Assembly: GCA_023138875.1 (NCBI GenBank)
Contig: JAGLOO010000013.1
Coordinates: forward strand, 1-64,000
Source of the DNA: Bacteroidales bacterium
Lineage (GTDB): Bacteria > Bacteroidota > Bacteroidia > Bacteroidales > GCA-2748055
Direction: 5' to 3'
Length of the DNA: 64,000 bases
In this document: positions 19,378 through 28,788 of the stretch, one piece after another
Layout: each line of letters starts with the position of its first letter
Numbering within the stretch: position 1 is the first letter of the stretch
Translations under genes and position numbers: made by a program
Notes under the pieces: model-generated
Told to the model about the DNA's origin: nothing
The model's input: only the letters and a program-made list of their open reading frames with translations
The model's database searches: none

Positions 19378-20325
19378 ATGAATTCTAGGAAAAAATCGAA
19401 CTGGATAGCCATTGTGAACAGGACTGCGGGAGGTGGAAAAACCGAAAGGGACTGGCCCGTCATCAATCAATTGCTGGAAAAACACGGGATCCGGTTCGAA
19501 CCCTGCTTTACCAACCGCAGGTTGCATGCTTCCATCATCGCCAGGAACAAGATTGATGAGGGGTACTCGAAAATCATTATAGTAGGGGGTGATGGCACCA
19601 TGAATGAGGTGATCAACGGGGTGTTTGCCCAGAACAGGATCCATACCACAGAGGTAATGCTTGGAATGATATCGGTGGGTACCGGAAACGACTGGGCCCG
19701 GATGTTTAACATCCCGGCTGATTATGAAAAGGCCATACTGACCATCAAACAACAGAAAACCTTTATCCAGGATGCAGGCCTGGTGAATTATCGAAAGAAT
19801 GACAAGGAGTGGAAACGTTATTTTATCAATATTGCCGGGATGGGATTCGGAGCCAGGGTGGTAGAACGTTCCAACCGCATGAAAGACAAGGGGAAGAGCG
19901 GTCCGCTCCTATACTTTTACAACATCTTTTTCAGCCTGATCAGGTACAGGGCACTGAATGCTGAGATCGATATTGACGGCAAGACCATCGACCGCAGCAT
20001 CTTTTCCATGAACGTGGGGATCTGCATGTACAACGGAGGGGGTATGATGCCGGTTCCGCATGCTATTGCCGATGATGGCCTTTACAGCATTACCCTGATC
20101 AAGAAAATAGGCAAACTGAATGTGCTAGCCAATATGAAACGCCTCTATAACGGCAGCATTATCATGCACTCCAAGGTGGAAACCTATACTGCCCGTTCTG
20201 TGCAGATTGATGGCCCGGCCCGGTTGCAGATTGAGACCGACGGGGAATCCCTGGGACACGGGCCCATGCGGTTCCAGATCATTCCCAAAAGTGTCAGGGT
20301 GATTTCGGGCGAGCTGTCAGCTTAA
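19378..20325 (+). CDS. Diacylglycerol kinase family lipid kinase
   Basis: A 315-residue DgkB/YegS-type lipid kinase. It has the DAGK catalytic signature VGGDGTMNEVINGV (about residues 66-79), a nucleotide loop GTGNDWARM, and an N-terminal IVNRTAGGGKT segment. It would phosphorylate diacylglycerol or a related lipid at the inner membrane. I chose ATG 19378; a TTG start at 19363 would add five residues. The 3' end overlaps the convergent glutaminyl cyclase gene by 32 bp. Confidence 0.9.
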   Translation: MNSRKKSNWIAIVNRTAGGGKTERDWPVINQLLEKHGIRFEPCFTNRRLHASIIARNKIDEGYSKIIIVGGDGTMNEVINGVFAQNRIHTTEVMLGMISVGTGNDWARMFNIPADYEKAILTIKQQKTFIQDAGLVNYRKNDKEWKRYFINIAGMGFGARVVERSNRMKDKGKSGPLLYFYNIFFSLIRYRALNAEIDIDGKTIDRSIFSMNVGICMYNGGGMMPVPHAIADDGLYSITLIKKIGKLNVLANMKRLYNGSIIMHSKVETYTARSVQIDGPARLQIETDGESLGHGPMRFQIIPKSVRVISGELSA

Positions 20326-21418
20326 TCTCAAATAATTTTGGCCAGTATTTCCCGGTTACAAAGATCCGGTCTCCTTCCCGGTCCCAGGCAATGCCATTCA
20401 AAACATCGGTGGTTTGTTTCCGATCGGCCGGCTTCAGGATCCCTTTCAGGTTGATGCGTCCTTCCACCTTCCCTGTTTCCGGATCGATGATCACAATTTC
20501 ATCGGTATAATAACGGTTGGCCCAGATCTTTCCGTTGATGTACTCCAGTTCATTCAGGCTGTCGGCACGACCTTTGTTATGATATACCTCAATCTGGCGA
20601 GTGACGGTAAACATTTCAGGATCAAGAAAATATATAATGTTTGTCCCGTCACTCATGATCAACTCTTCCCCGTTGTGGGTGAGGCCCCACCCCTCCCGGT
20701 TCTGATAATAGATCTTCTGTATCTCCTCGAAGCTTGTTTTATCATAGATGAATCCCACCTGTGACTTGTAGGTGAGCTGGTAGATCCGCTCGCCAAAAAC
20801 AGTGATGCCCTCCCCGAACAACGATTGGTCCAGGTTCCTGATCCTGGATATCTCTCCGTTCTCCAGCATTACCCGTCTGAGCGAGGAGGTTCCATAATTG
20901 CCGGTCCCCTCATACAGCCATCCGTCCACATACTGTAATCCCTGTGTATAGGCCTCCGGATCGTGGGCAAACTCCTCTACAATCCTGTATGTGTACTCCA
21001 CCGGTTTAAAGTCGGATAGGAAAGTGATCTGCTGGCTCTGGTTTTCGGTCTTTCCTCCCGGAAAAAATACTTTCAACCGGAGTCCCGATTTCCCTGTTTG
21101 TTGTCCGGCTGTTACAAGGGTAGTCTCCAACGCTCCCCTGGCAACCTGTTTTATCTCGCCATTGAGGGTCTGCTTTAGTTCACCACCCAGGAAAACCTGC
21201 ACCGAATCGATGGAAATGGTATCCGGGCAATCCAGCCGGATGTTGATCTCGTCTCCTACCGCGATGGTCAGAGGTTTGTCCGGCCGGACCAGGCGGGTCA
21301 ATCTCGGAGGTGCAGGCTTGCGGGTGGTGTCTCTTTCGGCGACCCCGTTCCTGGGTCCGCAGGCAACCACGATCAGCAGCAGGGAACACAACAGGAATAA
21401 TCTGGAAAGCTTCCTCAT
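20294..21418 (-). CDS. Glutaminyl-peptide cyclotransferase lipoprotein
   Basis: A 374-residue lipoprotein with signal sequence and lipobox (LLLIVVACG; Cys about residue 20). An N-terminal Ig-like region is followed by the five-bladed glutamine cyclotransferase propeller (YTQGLQYVDGWLYEGTGNYG, WANRYYTDEIVIIDPETGK, LNGIAWDREGDRIFVTGKYW). It makes N-terminal pyroglutamate on exported proteins, common after signal cleavage before Gln in Bacteroidota. ATG 21418 gives the proper signal peptide; the frame is open to 21439. The HAD gene lies 10 bp upstream in the same direction. Confidence 0.9.
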   Translation of the reverse strand: MRKLSRLFLLCSLLLIVVACGPRNGVAERDTTRKPAPPRLTRLVRPDKPLTIAVGDEINIRLDCPDTISIDSVQVFLGGELKQTLNGEIKQVARGALETTLVTAGQQTGKSGLRLKVFFPGGKTENQSQQITFLSDFKPVEYTYRIVEEFAHDPEAYTQGLQYVDGWLYEGTGNYGTSSLRRVMLENGEISRIRNLDQSLFGEGITVFGERIYQLTYKSQVGFIYDKTSFEEIQKIYYQNREGWGLTHNGEELIMSDGTNIIYFLDPEMFTVTRQIEVYHNKGRADSLNELEYINGKIWANRYYTDEIVIIDPETGKVEGRINLKGILKPADRKQTTDVLNGIAWDREGDRIFVTGKYWPKLFEIKLTARPKSP

Positions 21419-21428
21419 GGATGGTGGT

Positions 21429-21857
21429 TTATCGGCCAAACAGTCTTTTTAATAAGGAACGATTCTCCGGGAGCCTCTTCAATTCATCCTCGATATTGGA
21501 TTTTTCATGTGGATTGATCATCTGGTAAATCTCACCCCAGCCATGCAACCCGCCTATATTCCTGTCATCGATAAACAGATCGGCCTCTATTTTTCTGCTG
21601 GAATAATCTTCGTCAAACTCCTCTTCAGGGTAACTTTTGTTTACTGCATAGAATTCAATGCCATTCTGACGACAGAATTCTACGGCCTCCTCCAGCTCCT
21701 TTCCTGAACGATAGGTCCACAGGATAAGCTGGTGTCGCTGCTTCTGAAGCGCCCTCAGGGTTTCAAAAGCAAAAAGGATCTCTTTTCCGATCTCTGGATA
21801 TTTGTGCTCAACAATGGTGCCGTCAAAATCAACGGCTATCTTCAGGGGGTCTAGCAT
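21429..21857 (-). CDS. Small HAD-superfamily hydrolase (BT0820-like)
   Basis: A 142-residue HAD-fold protein with motif I VDFDGTIVEHKYP (residues 9-21), motif II LILWTYRSG, and a C-terminal DLFIDDRN segment with the metal-binding acidic residues. It lacks a cap domain. This small subgroup occurs in Bacteroides as BT0820-type proteins; a phosphatase role is likely, but the substrate is unknown. It precedes the glutaminyl cyclase gene by 10 bp. Confidence 0.85.
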   Translation of the reverse strand: MLDPLKIAVDFDGTIVEHKYPEIGKEILFAFETLRALQKQRHQLILWTYRSGKELEEAVEFCRQNGIEFYAVNKSYPEEEFDEDYSSRKIEADLFIDDRNIGGLHGWGEIYQMINPHEKSNIEDELKRLPENRSLLKRLFGR

Positions 21858-21901
21858 ACTTGAAAGGGTCTTGTAAATTCGTTCAAAAATACAAAAACCT
21901 C

Positions 21902-22813
21902 TTAAAAAAGATCATTGACCGATAGATATCTTTCTCCGGTATCGTAATTAAAGGTAAGGATGGTGGATCCTTTGTCAACGTTTTCCAGCAACGATGCCAC
22001 AGCCGCCAGTGAAGCACCCGAGGAGATGCCCACGAACAAACCCTCTTCCCGAGCAGCCCGCCGGGCATAGTCATAGGCCGATACTTTCTTGATGGGAATG
22101 GTGCCATCCAGAAGCGATGTGTCAAGGTTGCCCGGAATAAATCCCGCGCCAATCCCCATGATTCCATGAGGACCTGGCTCCCCGCCACCGATTACCGGGG
22201 ATTCGGCAGGTTCCACCGCATAGACTTTGATACCCGGCATCTCCTGCTTCAGGATCCTGGTAACCCCGGAAATATGTCCCCCGGTTCCCACACCGGTAAC
22301 CAGGTAATCAATACCATCGGGAAAATCTTGTACGATTTCCCGGGCGGTGGTGGTTTCATGGATGTACGGATTGGAAGGATTATCAAATTGGGAGGGGATC
22401 CAGGCGTTCTCTATTTCACCGGCCAGTTCCTCCGCCTTCTCTATGGATGCTTTCATACCCCGTTCCCTGGGAGTGAGCACGATCTCCGCACCATAGGCTC
22501 TCAGGATGTTTCTGCGTTCCACCGACATGGATTCAGGCATCACCAGGATTATCCTGTACCCTTTGACAGCTGCAACCATGGCCAGTCCGATCCCCGTATT
22601 GCCCGATGTGGGTTCGATGATGGTCGAACCAGGTTTTATAACACCCTGCTCTTCGCCATCCCTCACCATGGCATAAGCGATCCGGTCCTTGATGCTCCCT
22701 CCCGGGTTGCTCCTCTCCAGCTTCATCCACACCCCGGTGGTTCCCGGGAACAGGCGATTGATCCTCACATGGGGTGTCCGCCCGATGGTCTCAAGTATAT
22801 TCTCAACTTTCAT
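21902..22813 (-). CDS. cysK: Cysteine synthase A (O-acetylserine sulfhydrylase)
   Basis: A 303-residue PLP enzyme converting O-acetylserine plus sulfide to cysteine. The PLP lysine lies in [14 protein letters not shown], the substrate loop is [13 protein letters not shown], and the phosphate-binding loop is [12 protein letters not shown]. Length and motifs are normal. cysE, which makes its substrate and whose C-terminus can bind it, lies upstream on the same strand but is separated by the DUF1016 gene. Confidence 0.95.
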   Translation of the reverse strand: MKVENILETIGRTPHVRINRLFPGTTGVWMKLERSNPGGSIKDRIAYAMVRDGEEQGVIKPGSTIIEPTSGNTGIGLAMVAAVKGYRIILVMPESMSVERRNILRAYGAEIVLTPRERGMKASIEKAEELAGEIENAWIPSQFDNPSNPYIHETTTAREIVQDFPDGIDYLVTGVGTGGHISGVTRILKQEMPGIKVYAVEPAESPVIGGGEPGPHGIMGIGAGFIPGNLDTSLLDGTIPIKKVSAYDYARRAAREEGLFVGISSGASLAAVASLLENVDKGSTILTFNYDTGERYLSVNDLF

Positions 22814-22848
22814 CCGTTTAAAATTTTATTTGTTCAATTTGTTTATGT

Positions 22849-23910
22849 TCAGTGGGGGTTAGTATTTTTCTTAGTGTGTTTTATTTCAGATTGTATTCTT
22901 TCCTTCAATTCTTTTACGCTAGGTAATTCGCCCTTTAATGATTGTGGTAATCTTTTCTCGAATGTGTATTCCACAACCCCAATTGGATTTTGCATCCCAC
23001 TTAAAGCATATTCCACTTCAACATTGTCTTTTTCTGCACAAAGGATAATTCCTATGGAGTAGTTTTCATCTGGCATGCGAACTTTTTCATTGAGCAAGTT
23101 GAGGTAGAAATTCATTTTACCTGCAAATTCCGGCTCAAAGTCACCAATTTTTAAATCAATGGCTACCAGGCACTGCAATTTGCGATGAAAAAATAGCAAG
23201 TCAACGAAATACTCTTTATCGTTAAGGGAAAGTTTATATTGATTGCCAATGTAAGTAAAACCATATCCCAATTCCAATATAAAATCCCTGAGGTGTTCAA
23301 TGAGCTTGTTTTCCAATTGCCTTTCAAGGATTGGCCCATAAATGTTCAGAAAATCAAGTGTGTACTTGCTTTTTATAATTTCATCTGCCTGTTCCAAGAG
23401 GTGTGCCGGAAGTGTTTTTTGGAAATTATGCGTTTTGGGTGCTCCCAATTGCCTTTTATAGGTGTTGGTTTTTACCATGTTGAGCAGAGTTTTTCGGCTC
23501 CAAGCTGCTTCTATGGTTTTTTCAAGGTAGAATTTACGTTGTTCATCATCTTTGATCTTGGTAAGCAAAAGGATATTTTGCCCCCAGGGAACCTGTAAGG
23601 CCAATATTTTAAATTCTTCATTTCCGACATATTCGAGGTAGAACTGCCGCATGTACCATAAGTTTCGGCTTGAATAACTTTTACTACCCGCCATTGTTTT
23701 TGTAAGGTCTGTTGCCAGCTGTTCCACTATCGCTTTACCCCAACCCTCTTCCTTCTGCTTCTTTACGATTATTTCGCCTATTGAGTAATAAAGCTGCATT
23801 AGCGTAATATTTACCTCACAGGCTGCTTTTATCTTGTGCAATTCTATCTCTTGGAGAATGTCTTGCAGTAGTTGCCTGTATGCCTTGTTGATTTGTACTT
23901 GCTTACTCAT
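22849..23910 (-). CDS. DUF1016 / YhcG-type PDDEXK nuclease family protein
   Basis: A 353-residue protein with an N-terminal DUF1016 helical domain (SYSSRNLWYMRQFYLEY) and a C-terminal PD-(D/E)XK nuclease-like domain. The core there is DLLFFHRKLQCLVAIDLKIG, with the acidic residues and Lys of the fold visible, and FAGKMNFYLNLLNE follows. The biological role is unproven; homologues are often in mobile or defence-associated DNA. Here it sits between cysE and cysK and is more AT-rich than both, so it looks inserted. Two strong palindromes lie just upstream of its ATG. Confidence 0.85.
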   Translation of the reverse strand: MSKQVQINKAYRQLLQDILQEIELHKIKAACEVNITLMQLYYSIGEIIVKKQKEEGWGKAIVEQLATDLTKTMAGSKSYSSRNLWYMRQFYLEYVGNEEFKILALQVPWGQNILLLTKIKDDEQRKFYLEKTIEAAWSRKTLLNMVKTNTYKRQLGAPKTHNFQKTLPAHLLEQADEIIKSKYTLDFLNIYGPILERQLENKLIEHLRDFILELGYGFTYIGNQYKLSLNDKEYFVDLLFFHRKLQCLVAIDLKIGDFEPEFAGKMNFYLNLLNEKVRMPDENYSIGIILCAEKDNVEVEYALSGMQNPIGVVEYTFEKRLPQSLKGELPSVKELKERIQSEIKHTKKNTNPH

Positions 23911-23923
23911 TTGTTGCTATTTC

Positions 23924-23977
23924 TGCAACAGGTGTTGCATTATTTTTATCATTCATTTCTCTAACAGCTGTTAGAGA
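23924..23977 (-). promoter_or_regulatory. Paired palindromes upstream of the DUF1016 gene
   Basis: TGCAACAGGTGTTGCA (23924-23939) and the perfect 20-bp palindrome TCTCTAACAGCTGTTAGAGA (23958-23977) share an AACAG(G/C)TGTT core, with centres 36 bp apart. They lie 14 and 48 bp before the DUF1016 ATG. They could be operators for a dimeric regulator. A 17-codon reading frame (start ATG at about 23955, MNDKNNATPVAEIATNE) runs through the proximal palindrome and its stop overlaps the DUF1016 start, so a leader peptide is also possible. Confidence 0.5.
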
Positions 23978-24027
23978 TTTTGCTTAACTATCTTTTATTT
24001 TGGGGCATCCGTACACCCCAGGGGTAC

Positions 24028-24870
24028 CTAAATGACAAAATCAATGGGCGTTTTAAAATCCTTATTGTTTTTCACCACCACACGGTGATTTCTGTAGACC
24101 ACCGAAAAAGGCAGGATGCTCTCAGTGATCCAGGTATTTCCCCCCACCACTGTATGGTGACCGATAACCGTACTGCCGCCCAGGATGGTGCTTCCGGCAT
24201 AGATGATTACATAATCCTCAATGGTGGGATGCCTTTTGGTGTTGGCCATCTTCTTCTCAACAGTCAGCGCTCCCAGGGTTACCCCCTGGTATAGTTTAAC
24301 ATGCTGACCGATCTCGGCAGTCTCACCGATCACAATTCCCGTCCCATGGTCAATGAAAAAAGGTGATTTGATGCGGGCCCCCGGATGGATATCGATCCCC
24401 GTTTTCTCATGGGCATATTCCGCCATCATCCGTGGAAGCAGCGGCACCCCGAGTTCATATAAAATATGGGCCATGCGGTAAACGGAGATACAGTAGAAAC
24501 CGGGATAGCAAAGAATGATCTCTTCAACACAGCTGGAAGCCGGATCGAACTGAGTGATGGCCTCTGCATCCGCTACCAGCTGTTCAAAAGACTCCGGAAC
24601 CCGGGAAAAGAATGTTTCCACTACCTCTTCGGGAGATCGATCGAGGGACTTCCGTATGGAGTAAAGCAACTCCTTCAGCTTAATGGAACAGCGGTCCATT
24701 TCAATGGTGATCTCACCGGGATCCACCACACAGTTCCGTTTGATGGGAAAAAGTGTATGGATGAGGTTTTCCACAAATTCGTGGGTCTGTACCATGGAAG
24801 GCACATCCATGCAATAATTTTTATTGAATTCGCTCAGCCTTTCGGCAAAAGCCTGGTTCTTATGTGTCAT
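24028..24870 (-). CDS. cysE: Serine O-acetyltransferase
   Basis: A 280-residue acetyltransferase making O-acetylserine from serine and acetyl-CoA. It has the N-terminal helical SATase domain followed by the left-handed beta-helix of hexapeptide repeats (IHPGARIKSPFFIDHGTGIV, IGQHVKLYQGVTLGAL), with the catalytic His/Asp in IDHGTG. It is longer at the N-terminus than E. coli CysE and resembles the EpsC-like form. It was probably adjacent to cysK before the DUF1016 gene entered. Confidence 0.93.
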   Translation of the reverse strand: MTHKNQAFAERLSEFNKNYCMDVPSMVQTHEFVENLIHTLFPIKRNCVVDPGEITIEMDRCSIKLKELLYSIRKSLDRSPEEVVETFFSRVPESFEQLVADAEAITQFDPASSCVEEIILCYPGFYCISVYRMAHILYELGVPLLPRMMAEYAHEKTGIDIHPGARIKSPFFIDHGTGIVIGETAEIGQHVKLYQGVTLGALTVEKKMANTKRHPTIEDYVIIYAGSTILGGSTVIGHHTVVGGNTWITESILPFSVVYRNHRVVVKNNKDFKTPIDFVI

Positions 24871-24906
24871 AGTTACCGAATAAGGGGGGTTTGAAGCAAT
24901 GCTCCT

Positions 24907-25641
24907 TTATCTGAAAACCCGTGTCTGGAGTAAAAGGTTCAAAAGTGAAAGCAAAATATATGTTAAAACCACCAGGGATAATCCTGATAACCCGGTAAGC
25001 AGGAGGATTACCACTGAGACCACAATGAGCACATAGCGGACCAGGTTGCCCCTGACACGGAAATGTTCAAACTTCAGTGTATACATGCGTACGGGCAGGA
25101 TCATATGGAATGCCATGATGAGCATGATGGTCCATAAAAAGAAAACATTCAGGGAGGAACCGAAAAACAGTCCATCCTGCATAAGCTGCCAGAACAGGCC
25201 TGTCCAGAACAGGGCATGGGCCGGGGTGGGCAGGCCGTAGAAAAAGTGATCGCCCGCGTCCCGGACATTGAACCGGGCAAGCCTGATGGCTGAGAAAGCA
25301 GGTACGATCAATACCGAGCCGAACATGATCCATTGTAGAATGGGATTCGGTGATGTACCAGCCTCACCCTGGTTAAAGAACAGATTCTTAAAGATGGTAT
25401 AGATGAAGAGTGACGGCAGTACGCCAAAGGTGACCATATCGGCCAGTGAATCCAGCTGTTTCCCGGTCTCGCTCTGAGCATTCAGCAGCCTGGCCAGGAA
25501 TCCATCCAGGAAATCAAACAGGGATGCGACCAGGACCAGGTACACGGCGTACTGCCATTGCCCCTCAAGGGTAAGTACAATGGCAGCGGTACCGCAGGCC
25601 AGGTTCAGCAGGGTCAGCAAGTTGGGGATATGTTTTTTCAT
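24907..25641 (-). CDS. pssA: CDP-diacylglycerol-serine O-phosphatidyltransferase
   Basis: A 244-residue integral membrane enzyme that makes phosphatidylserine. The CDP-alcohol phosphatidyltransferase signature is complete: DG at the start of DGFLARLL, AR, then G in SETGKQ, then D in LDSLAD and the following Asp. About seven hydrophobic helices follow the family pattern. Its start overlaps the stop of the small CydX-like gene by 4 bp, linking phospholipid synthesis to the cydAB operon. Confidence 0.94.
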   Translation of the reverse strand: MKKHIPNLLTLLNLACGTAAIVLTLEGQWQYAVYLVLVASLFDFLDGFLARLLNAQSETGKQLDSLADMVTFGVLPSLFIYTIFKNLFFNQGEAGTSPNPILQWIMFGSVLIVPAFSAIRLARFNVRDAGDHFFYGLPTPAHALFWTGLFWQLMQDGLFFGSSLNVFFLWTIMLIMAFHMILPVRMYTLKFEHFRVRGNLVRYVLIVVSVVILLLTGLSGLSLVVLTYILLSLLNLLLQTRVFR

Positions 25642-25772
25642 TCCTCTACGGTCTCTTCTGATTGATACCGCTTCTCAAATCTCCTGAGTGCCCAGCGGAC
25701 AGCCATGTAACTGACCAGGATCATAAATGGCCAGGCAAAGTATCCAATAATAGCTCCTATATACATAATCAT
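25638..25772 (-). CDS. 44-residue CydX-like membrane protein
   Basis: A small open frame encoding 44 residues, starting MIMYIGAIIGYFAWPFMILV. One strongly hydrophobic helix (residues 3-24) is followed by a basic then acidic tail (WALRRFEKRYQ…ETVEE). It lies 9 bp after cydB and overlaps pssA by ATGA, so it is translated with the oxidase genes. Size, position after cydB, single helix and charged C-terminus match the CydX/CydS class of cytochrome bd small subunits, although sequence identity to E. coli CydX is not evident. A second in-frame ATG at 25766 is an alternative start. Confidence 0.65.
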   Translation of the reverse strand: MIMYIGAIIGYFAWPFMILVSYMAVRWALRRFEKRYQSEETVEE

Positions 25773-25781
25773 CAATTTTTA

Positions 25782-26912
25782 TTAATAGACATGTGACTCT
25801 TCCTGTATCTCCTTTTCATCAATTTTCTTTTTATTGAGAGCCCTCCATGCAAAAATAATATATGCAATCACGAAAGGAATAAAAAGTGACACATAACTCA
25901 TGGCCACCAGGGTATAGTGACTGGAAGAAGCATTCTGTATGGTCAGGGAACTCTGCAGATCATATGCCGAGGGGTAAAATGCTGTGTTGTTAAATCCGGC
26001 CAGCATGAAAAGCGAGAATACCACCAGTATCGTACCCGGACCTGTAAACCAAATGCCGTTGCCGGTATCCTTAAGCAATGCAAAAGCGATCCCTGCAAGT
26101 ACTGCCAGTACCCCCACAAAGAACATCACCAGCACCAGCGGCATGGCCAGCAGGTTATGCAGATATTTATTGGGTTCCATAAAAATTTCACCGGTTTCCG
26201 GATTGACTGCAAAACCCTCCCTCAGCATCAACCAGACGGCAAACAGGAGGAAGAACACAAGGAAGGGGATCGCATTGAACAACAGTTGTTTTTTAGAACG
26301 GGCGATGATGTTTTCATTGTCGATGGTGTTCATAAAATAGAGCAGTCCCAGCACCCTGGCAAGAAAGAAAACAGTAAGTCCGAGCGACAGGTTGAAGACA
26401 CTGAGTGTAGCTTCCAGTCCACGGAACTCGTTGGCCCAATGCACACTATTGAATTCATCCAGAGAGAACTGGGAGCCCGAAAAGAATGTAGCCACAGCCA
26501 CTCCGATCAGGAATGGACCCAGCAACCCGTTGATAAACAGGAATATTTCATAAGTCTTCCGGCCCAGGAAGTTGCTTGCCTTGGTCCTGAATTCATAAGA
26601 AACAGCCTGGATCACGAAAACAAACAGGATGGCCATCCAGACCCAATACGCTCCGCCAAAACTGGTGGCATAAAAGAGCGGAAAGGAAGCAAAGAAAGCC
26701 CCTCCAAAGGTAACCAGGGTAGTAAATGTGAATTCCCATTTTCTACCCAGGGCATTTACAATGATGGTTCGTTCAGATTCGGATTTGCCGATCCGGAATA
26801 TAAAGGTTTGTCCGCCTTGTACAAAGAACAGGAACACCAGAATGGCACCCAGAAGGGATACAATGACAAACCAGTATTGTTGTAACGCCAGGTGCGATAG
26901 ATTTCCAAACAT
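25782..26912 (-). CDS. cydB: Cytochrome bd ubiquinol oxidase subunit II
   Basis: A 376-residue polytopic protein of the CydB family with about nine hydrophobic helices, among them HLALQQYWFVIVSLLGAILV at the N-terminus. The motif AFNNTAFYPSAYDLQSSLT matches the conserved (N/T)xAxYPS region of CydB. It lacks haem ligands and stabilises CydA. It follows cydA by 2 bp. Confidence 0.93.
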   Translation of the reverse strand: MFGNLSHLALQQYWFVIVSLLGAILVFLFFVQGGQTFIFRIGKSESERTIIVNALGRKWEFTFTTLVTFGGAFFASFPLFYATSFGGAYWVWMAILFVFVIQAVSYEFRTKASNFLGRKTYEIFLFINGLLGPFLIGVAVATFFSGSQFSLDEFNSVHWANEFRGLEATLSVFNLSLGLTVFFLARVLGLLYFMNTIDNENIIARSKKQLLFNAIPFLVFFLLFAVWLMLREGFAVNPETGEIFMEPNKYLHNLLAMPLVLVMFFVGVLAVLAGIAFALLKDTGNGIWFTGPGTILVVFSLFMLAGFNNTAFYPSAYDLQSSLTIQNASSSHYTLVAMSYVSLFIPFVIAYIIFAWRALNKKKIDEKEIQEESHVY

Positions 26913-26914
26913 GA

Positions 26915-28477
26915 CTATTTTCCTCCAGGTCCTTTTTTGATTTGTGTTACCAGAATTTTAATCTCTGCAATAAAGAGCACTGTAAAAGTGGCCAGGAAAA
27001 TCCAGAATGTGAGTTGGACCGCTCCCGGGCTCAGGCGTGTTACGGCCGATATGGTGGGCATCAATTCATACACCACCCAGGGCTGACGGCCCATTTCTGC
27101 CACCAGCCATCCGGACTCGGTTGCAATCCATGGCAGGGGAATGGTAAGTATCGCCACCCACATCAGCCATTTGTGGTGGCCCCACCTGTTCTTCAGGCTC
27201 AGCCAGAGGGCAATCAGCGAGAGGATCAGGAAATGGGTCCCCAGGATGACCATGATATGAAATGAATAGAACATGAGTTTTACATTGGGGATCAGCTCTT
27301 TGAGTTCTCTCCCTTTATAGTACCCGTAGCCAAAGTGCCGGTAGTATTTCTCCAGCCACACCGGATCATTGAACTTTTCGCGCATGGCTGTATAGGTTGC
27401 CTCATCGCCCCGGTCTTTTGCACGCTTGAGCTCTTTCAGGGTCTGGATGGCTACAGCTCCCCGCTTGATCTTCTCTTCGTAAGAAAGGATCCCCTGCTCC
27501 TCATTGCCATAAACCAGGTCGGAAATCCCGGGAACGAATCCACTGGGAGTCAGGAATACCATATACGATAAGGCGTTGGGGATCTCAATTTTGAAAATGA
27601 AATCCTCCCTTGGATTGGGGGTCTTCGTGGTATCGGTCCTTATGGCCCCGATGACCACCAGGGGAGCATTGGCCTGTCCCTCGTAAAGCGCCTCCATGGC
27701 AGCAAATTTCATAGGCTGTTCCCTGGCCATGATCCGTGCGGAAGTATCGCCTGTGAATATAGTGGCAACACCGGCAATAATCCCGAACACTGACGCCACC
27801 ACTGTGCTTCTTTTGGCAAACAGGACTTCACGCTTCCTCAGCAGAAACCAGGCGCTCACCCCGATCACAAAGATGGAAGCCAGCAGGAAACTGGAGGTGA
27901 CCGTATGCAGGAATTTATTGACCGCCATATCGGAAAAGAGCACATCCCAGAAATTGATCATTTCGTTCCTGGCCGTATCGGGATTAAAGACAGTACCTAC
28001 AGGCTTCTGCATCCATGCATTGGCCACCAGGATCCAGACAGCCGACAGGCTGGCCCCGAAGGCCGTGAGCCAGGATGCGGTGAGATGCAACCTCTTGCTC
28101 ACTTTGTTCCACCCGAAGAACATGATGGCTATAAAGGTGGATTCCAGGAAAAATGCCAGGATACCTTCCACAGCCAGTGGTGCTCCGAAGATATCCCCGA
28201 CAAACCAGGAGTAGTTGGACCAGTTTGTACCGAATTCAAACTCGAGAATAATGCCGGTTGAGACTCCGATGGCAAAGTTGATCCCGAACAGCTTCATCCA
28301 GAATTTCGTGATACGCTTCCACTCCTCGTCACCGGTCCTCACATAGATGGTATGCATGAAAGCTACGATGAACGACAATCCGAGGGTAAGTGGTACAAAA
28401 ATCCAGTGAAACAATGCAGTGAGGGCAAATTGCCCTCGTGACCAGTCAACCAGAGACATGTCAATTGAGTCAATCAT
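26915..28477 (-). CDS. cydA: Cytochrome bd ubiquinol oxidase subunit I
   Basis: A 520-residue catalytic subunit of the high-affinity quinol oxidase. The expected haem ligands are visible: His24 in ALFHWIFV (b595), a His in KFLHTVTSS (b558) and a Met in VAEMGRQPW (b558). The GTNWSNYSWFVGDIFG and LESTF segments are typical. It reduces O2 to water using menaquinol and is the usual micro-oxic oxidase of Bacteroidales. It follows the DUF4492 gene by 4 bp. Confidence 0.96.
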   Translation of the reverse strand: MIDSIDMSLVDWSRGQFALTALFHWIFVPLTLGLSFIVAFMHTIYVRTGDEEWKRITKFWMKLFGINFAIGVSTGIILEFEFGTNWSNYSWFVGDIFGAPLAVEGILAFFLESTFIAIMFFGWNKVSKRLHLTASWLTAFGASLSAVWILVANAWMQKPVGTVFNPDTARNEMINFWDVLFSDMAVNKFLHTVTSSFLLASIFVIGVSAWFLLRKREVLFAKRSTVVASVFGIIAGVATIFTGDTSARIMAREQPMKFAAMEALYEGQANAPLVVIGAIRTDTTKTPNPREDFIFKIEIPNALSYMVFLTPSGFVPGISDLVYGNEEQGILSYEEKIKRGAVAIQTLKELKRAKDRGDEATYTAMREKFNDPVWLEKYYRHFGYGYYKGRELKELIPNVKLMFYSFHIMVILGTHFLILSLIALWLSLKNRWGHHKWLMWVAILTIPLPWIATESGWLVAEMGRQPWVVYELMPTISAVTRLSPGAVQLTFWIFLATFTVLFIAEIKILVTQIKKGPGGK

Positions 28478-28481
28478 TTTG

Positions 28482-28685
28482 TTATGGATTGGTTAATTGT
28501 TCGAGTACATGATTGCTTCTTTCCTGATCACTGTTAAAATCTCTCTTCAGTATGTCAGGAAAGAAGAAAAGACGAAGGATGGCAAACATGATAAACAGCT
28601 TTACCAGGATGATTCCCCACAATTTCCTGCCCCAGGTCATGCTTCTGAAACCATGATAATAGAACCTGAATATCTTCTTTACCAT
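28482..28685 (-). CDS. DUF4492 small protein of the cyd operon
   Basis: A 67-residue protein beginning MVKKIFRFYYHGFRSMTWGR, with one hydrophobic helix (about 25-43). DUF4492 proteins occur in Bacteroidota immediately upstream of cydA, as here. The function is not known; assembly or anchoring of the oxidase is a guess. It is the first gene of the cyd operon; about 100 bp of AT-rich DNA upstream should hold the promoter. Confidence 0.85.
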   Translation of the reverse strand: MVKKIFRFYYHGFRSMTWGRKLWGIILVKLFIMFAILRLFFFPDILKRDFNSDQERSNHVLEQLTNP

Positions 28686-28788
28686 TGAGTGGGTGACTTA
28701 ATTTGGTATTGAAAATTCTTAATTCAAAAGTACATTTCTTAAAAAAGATATCTAAATTTTAAGGACTATTTTATTCTCTGTAGCTGCT

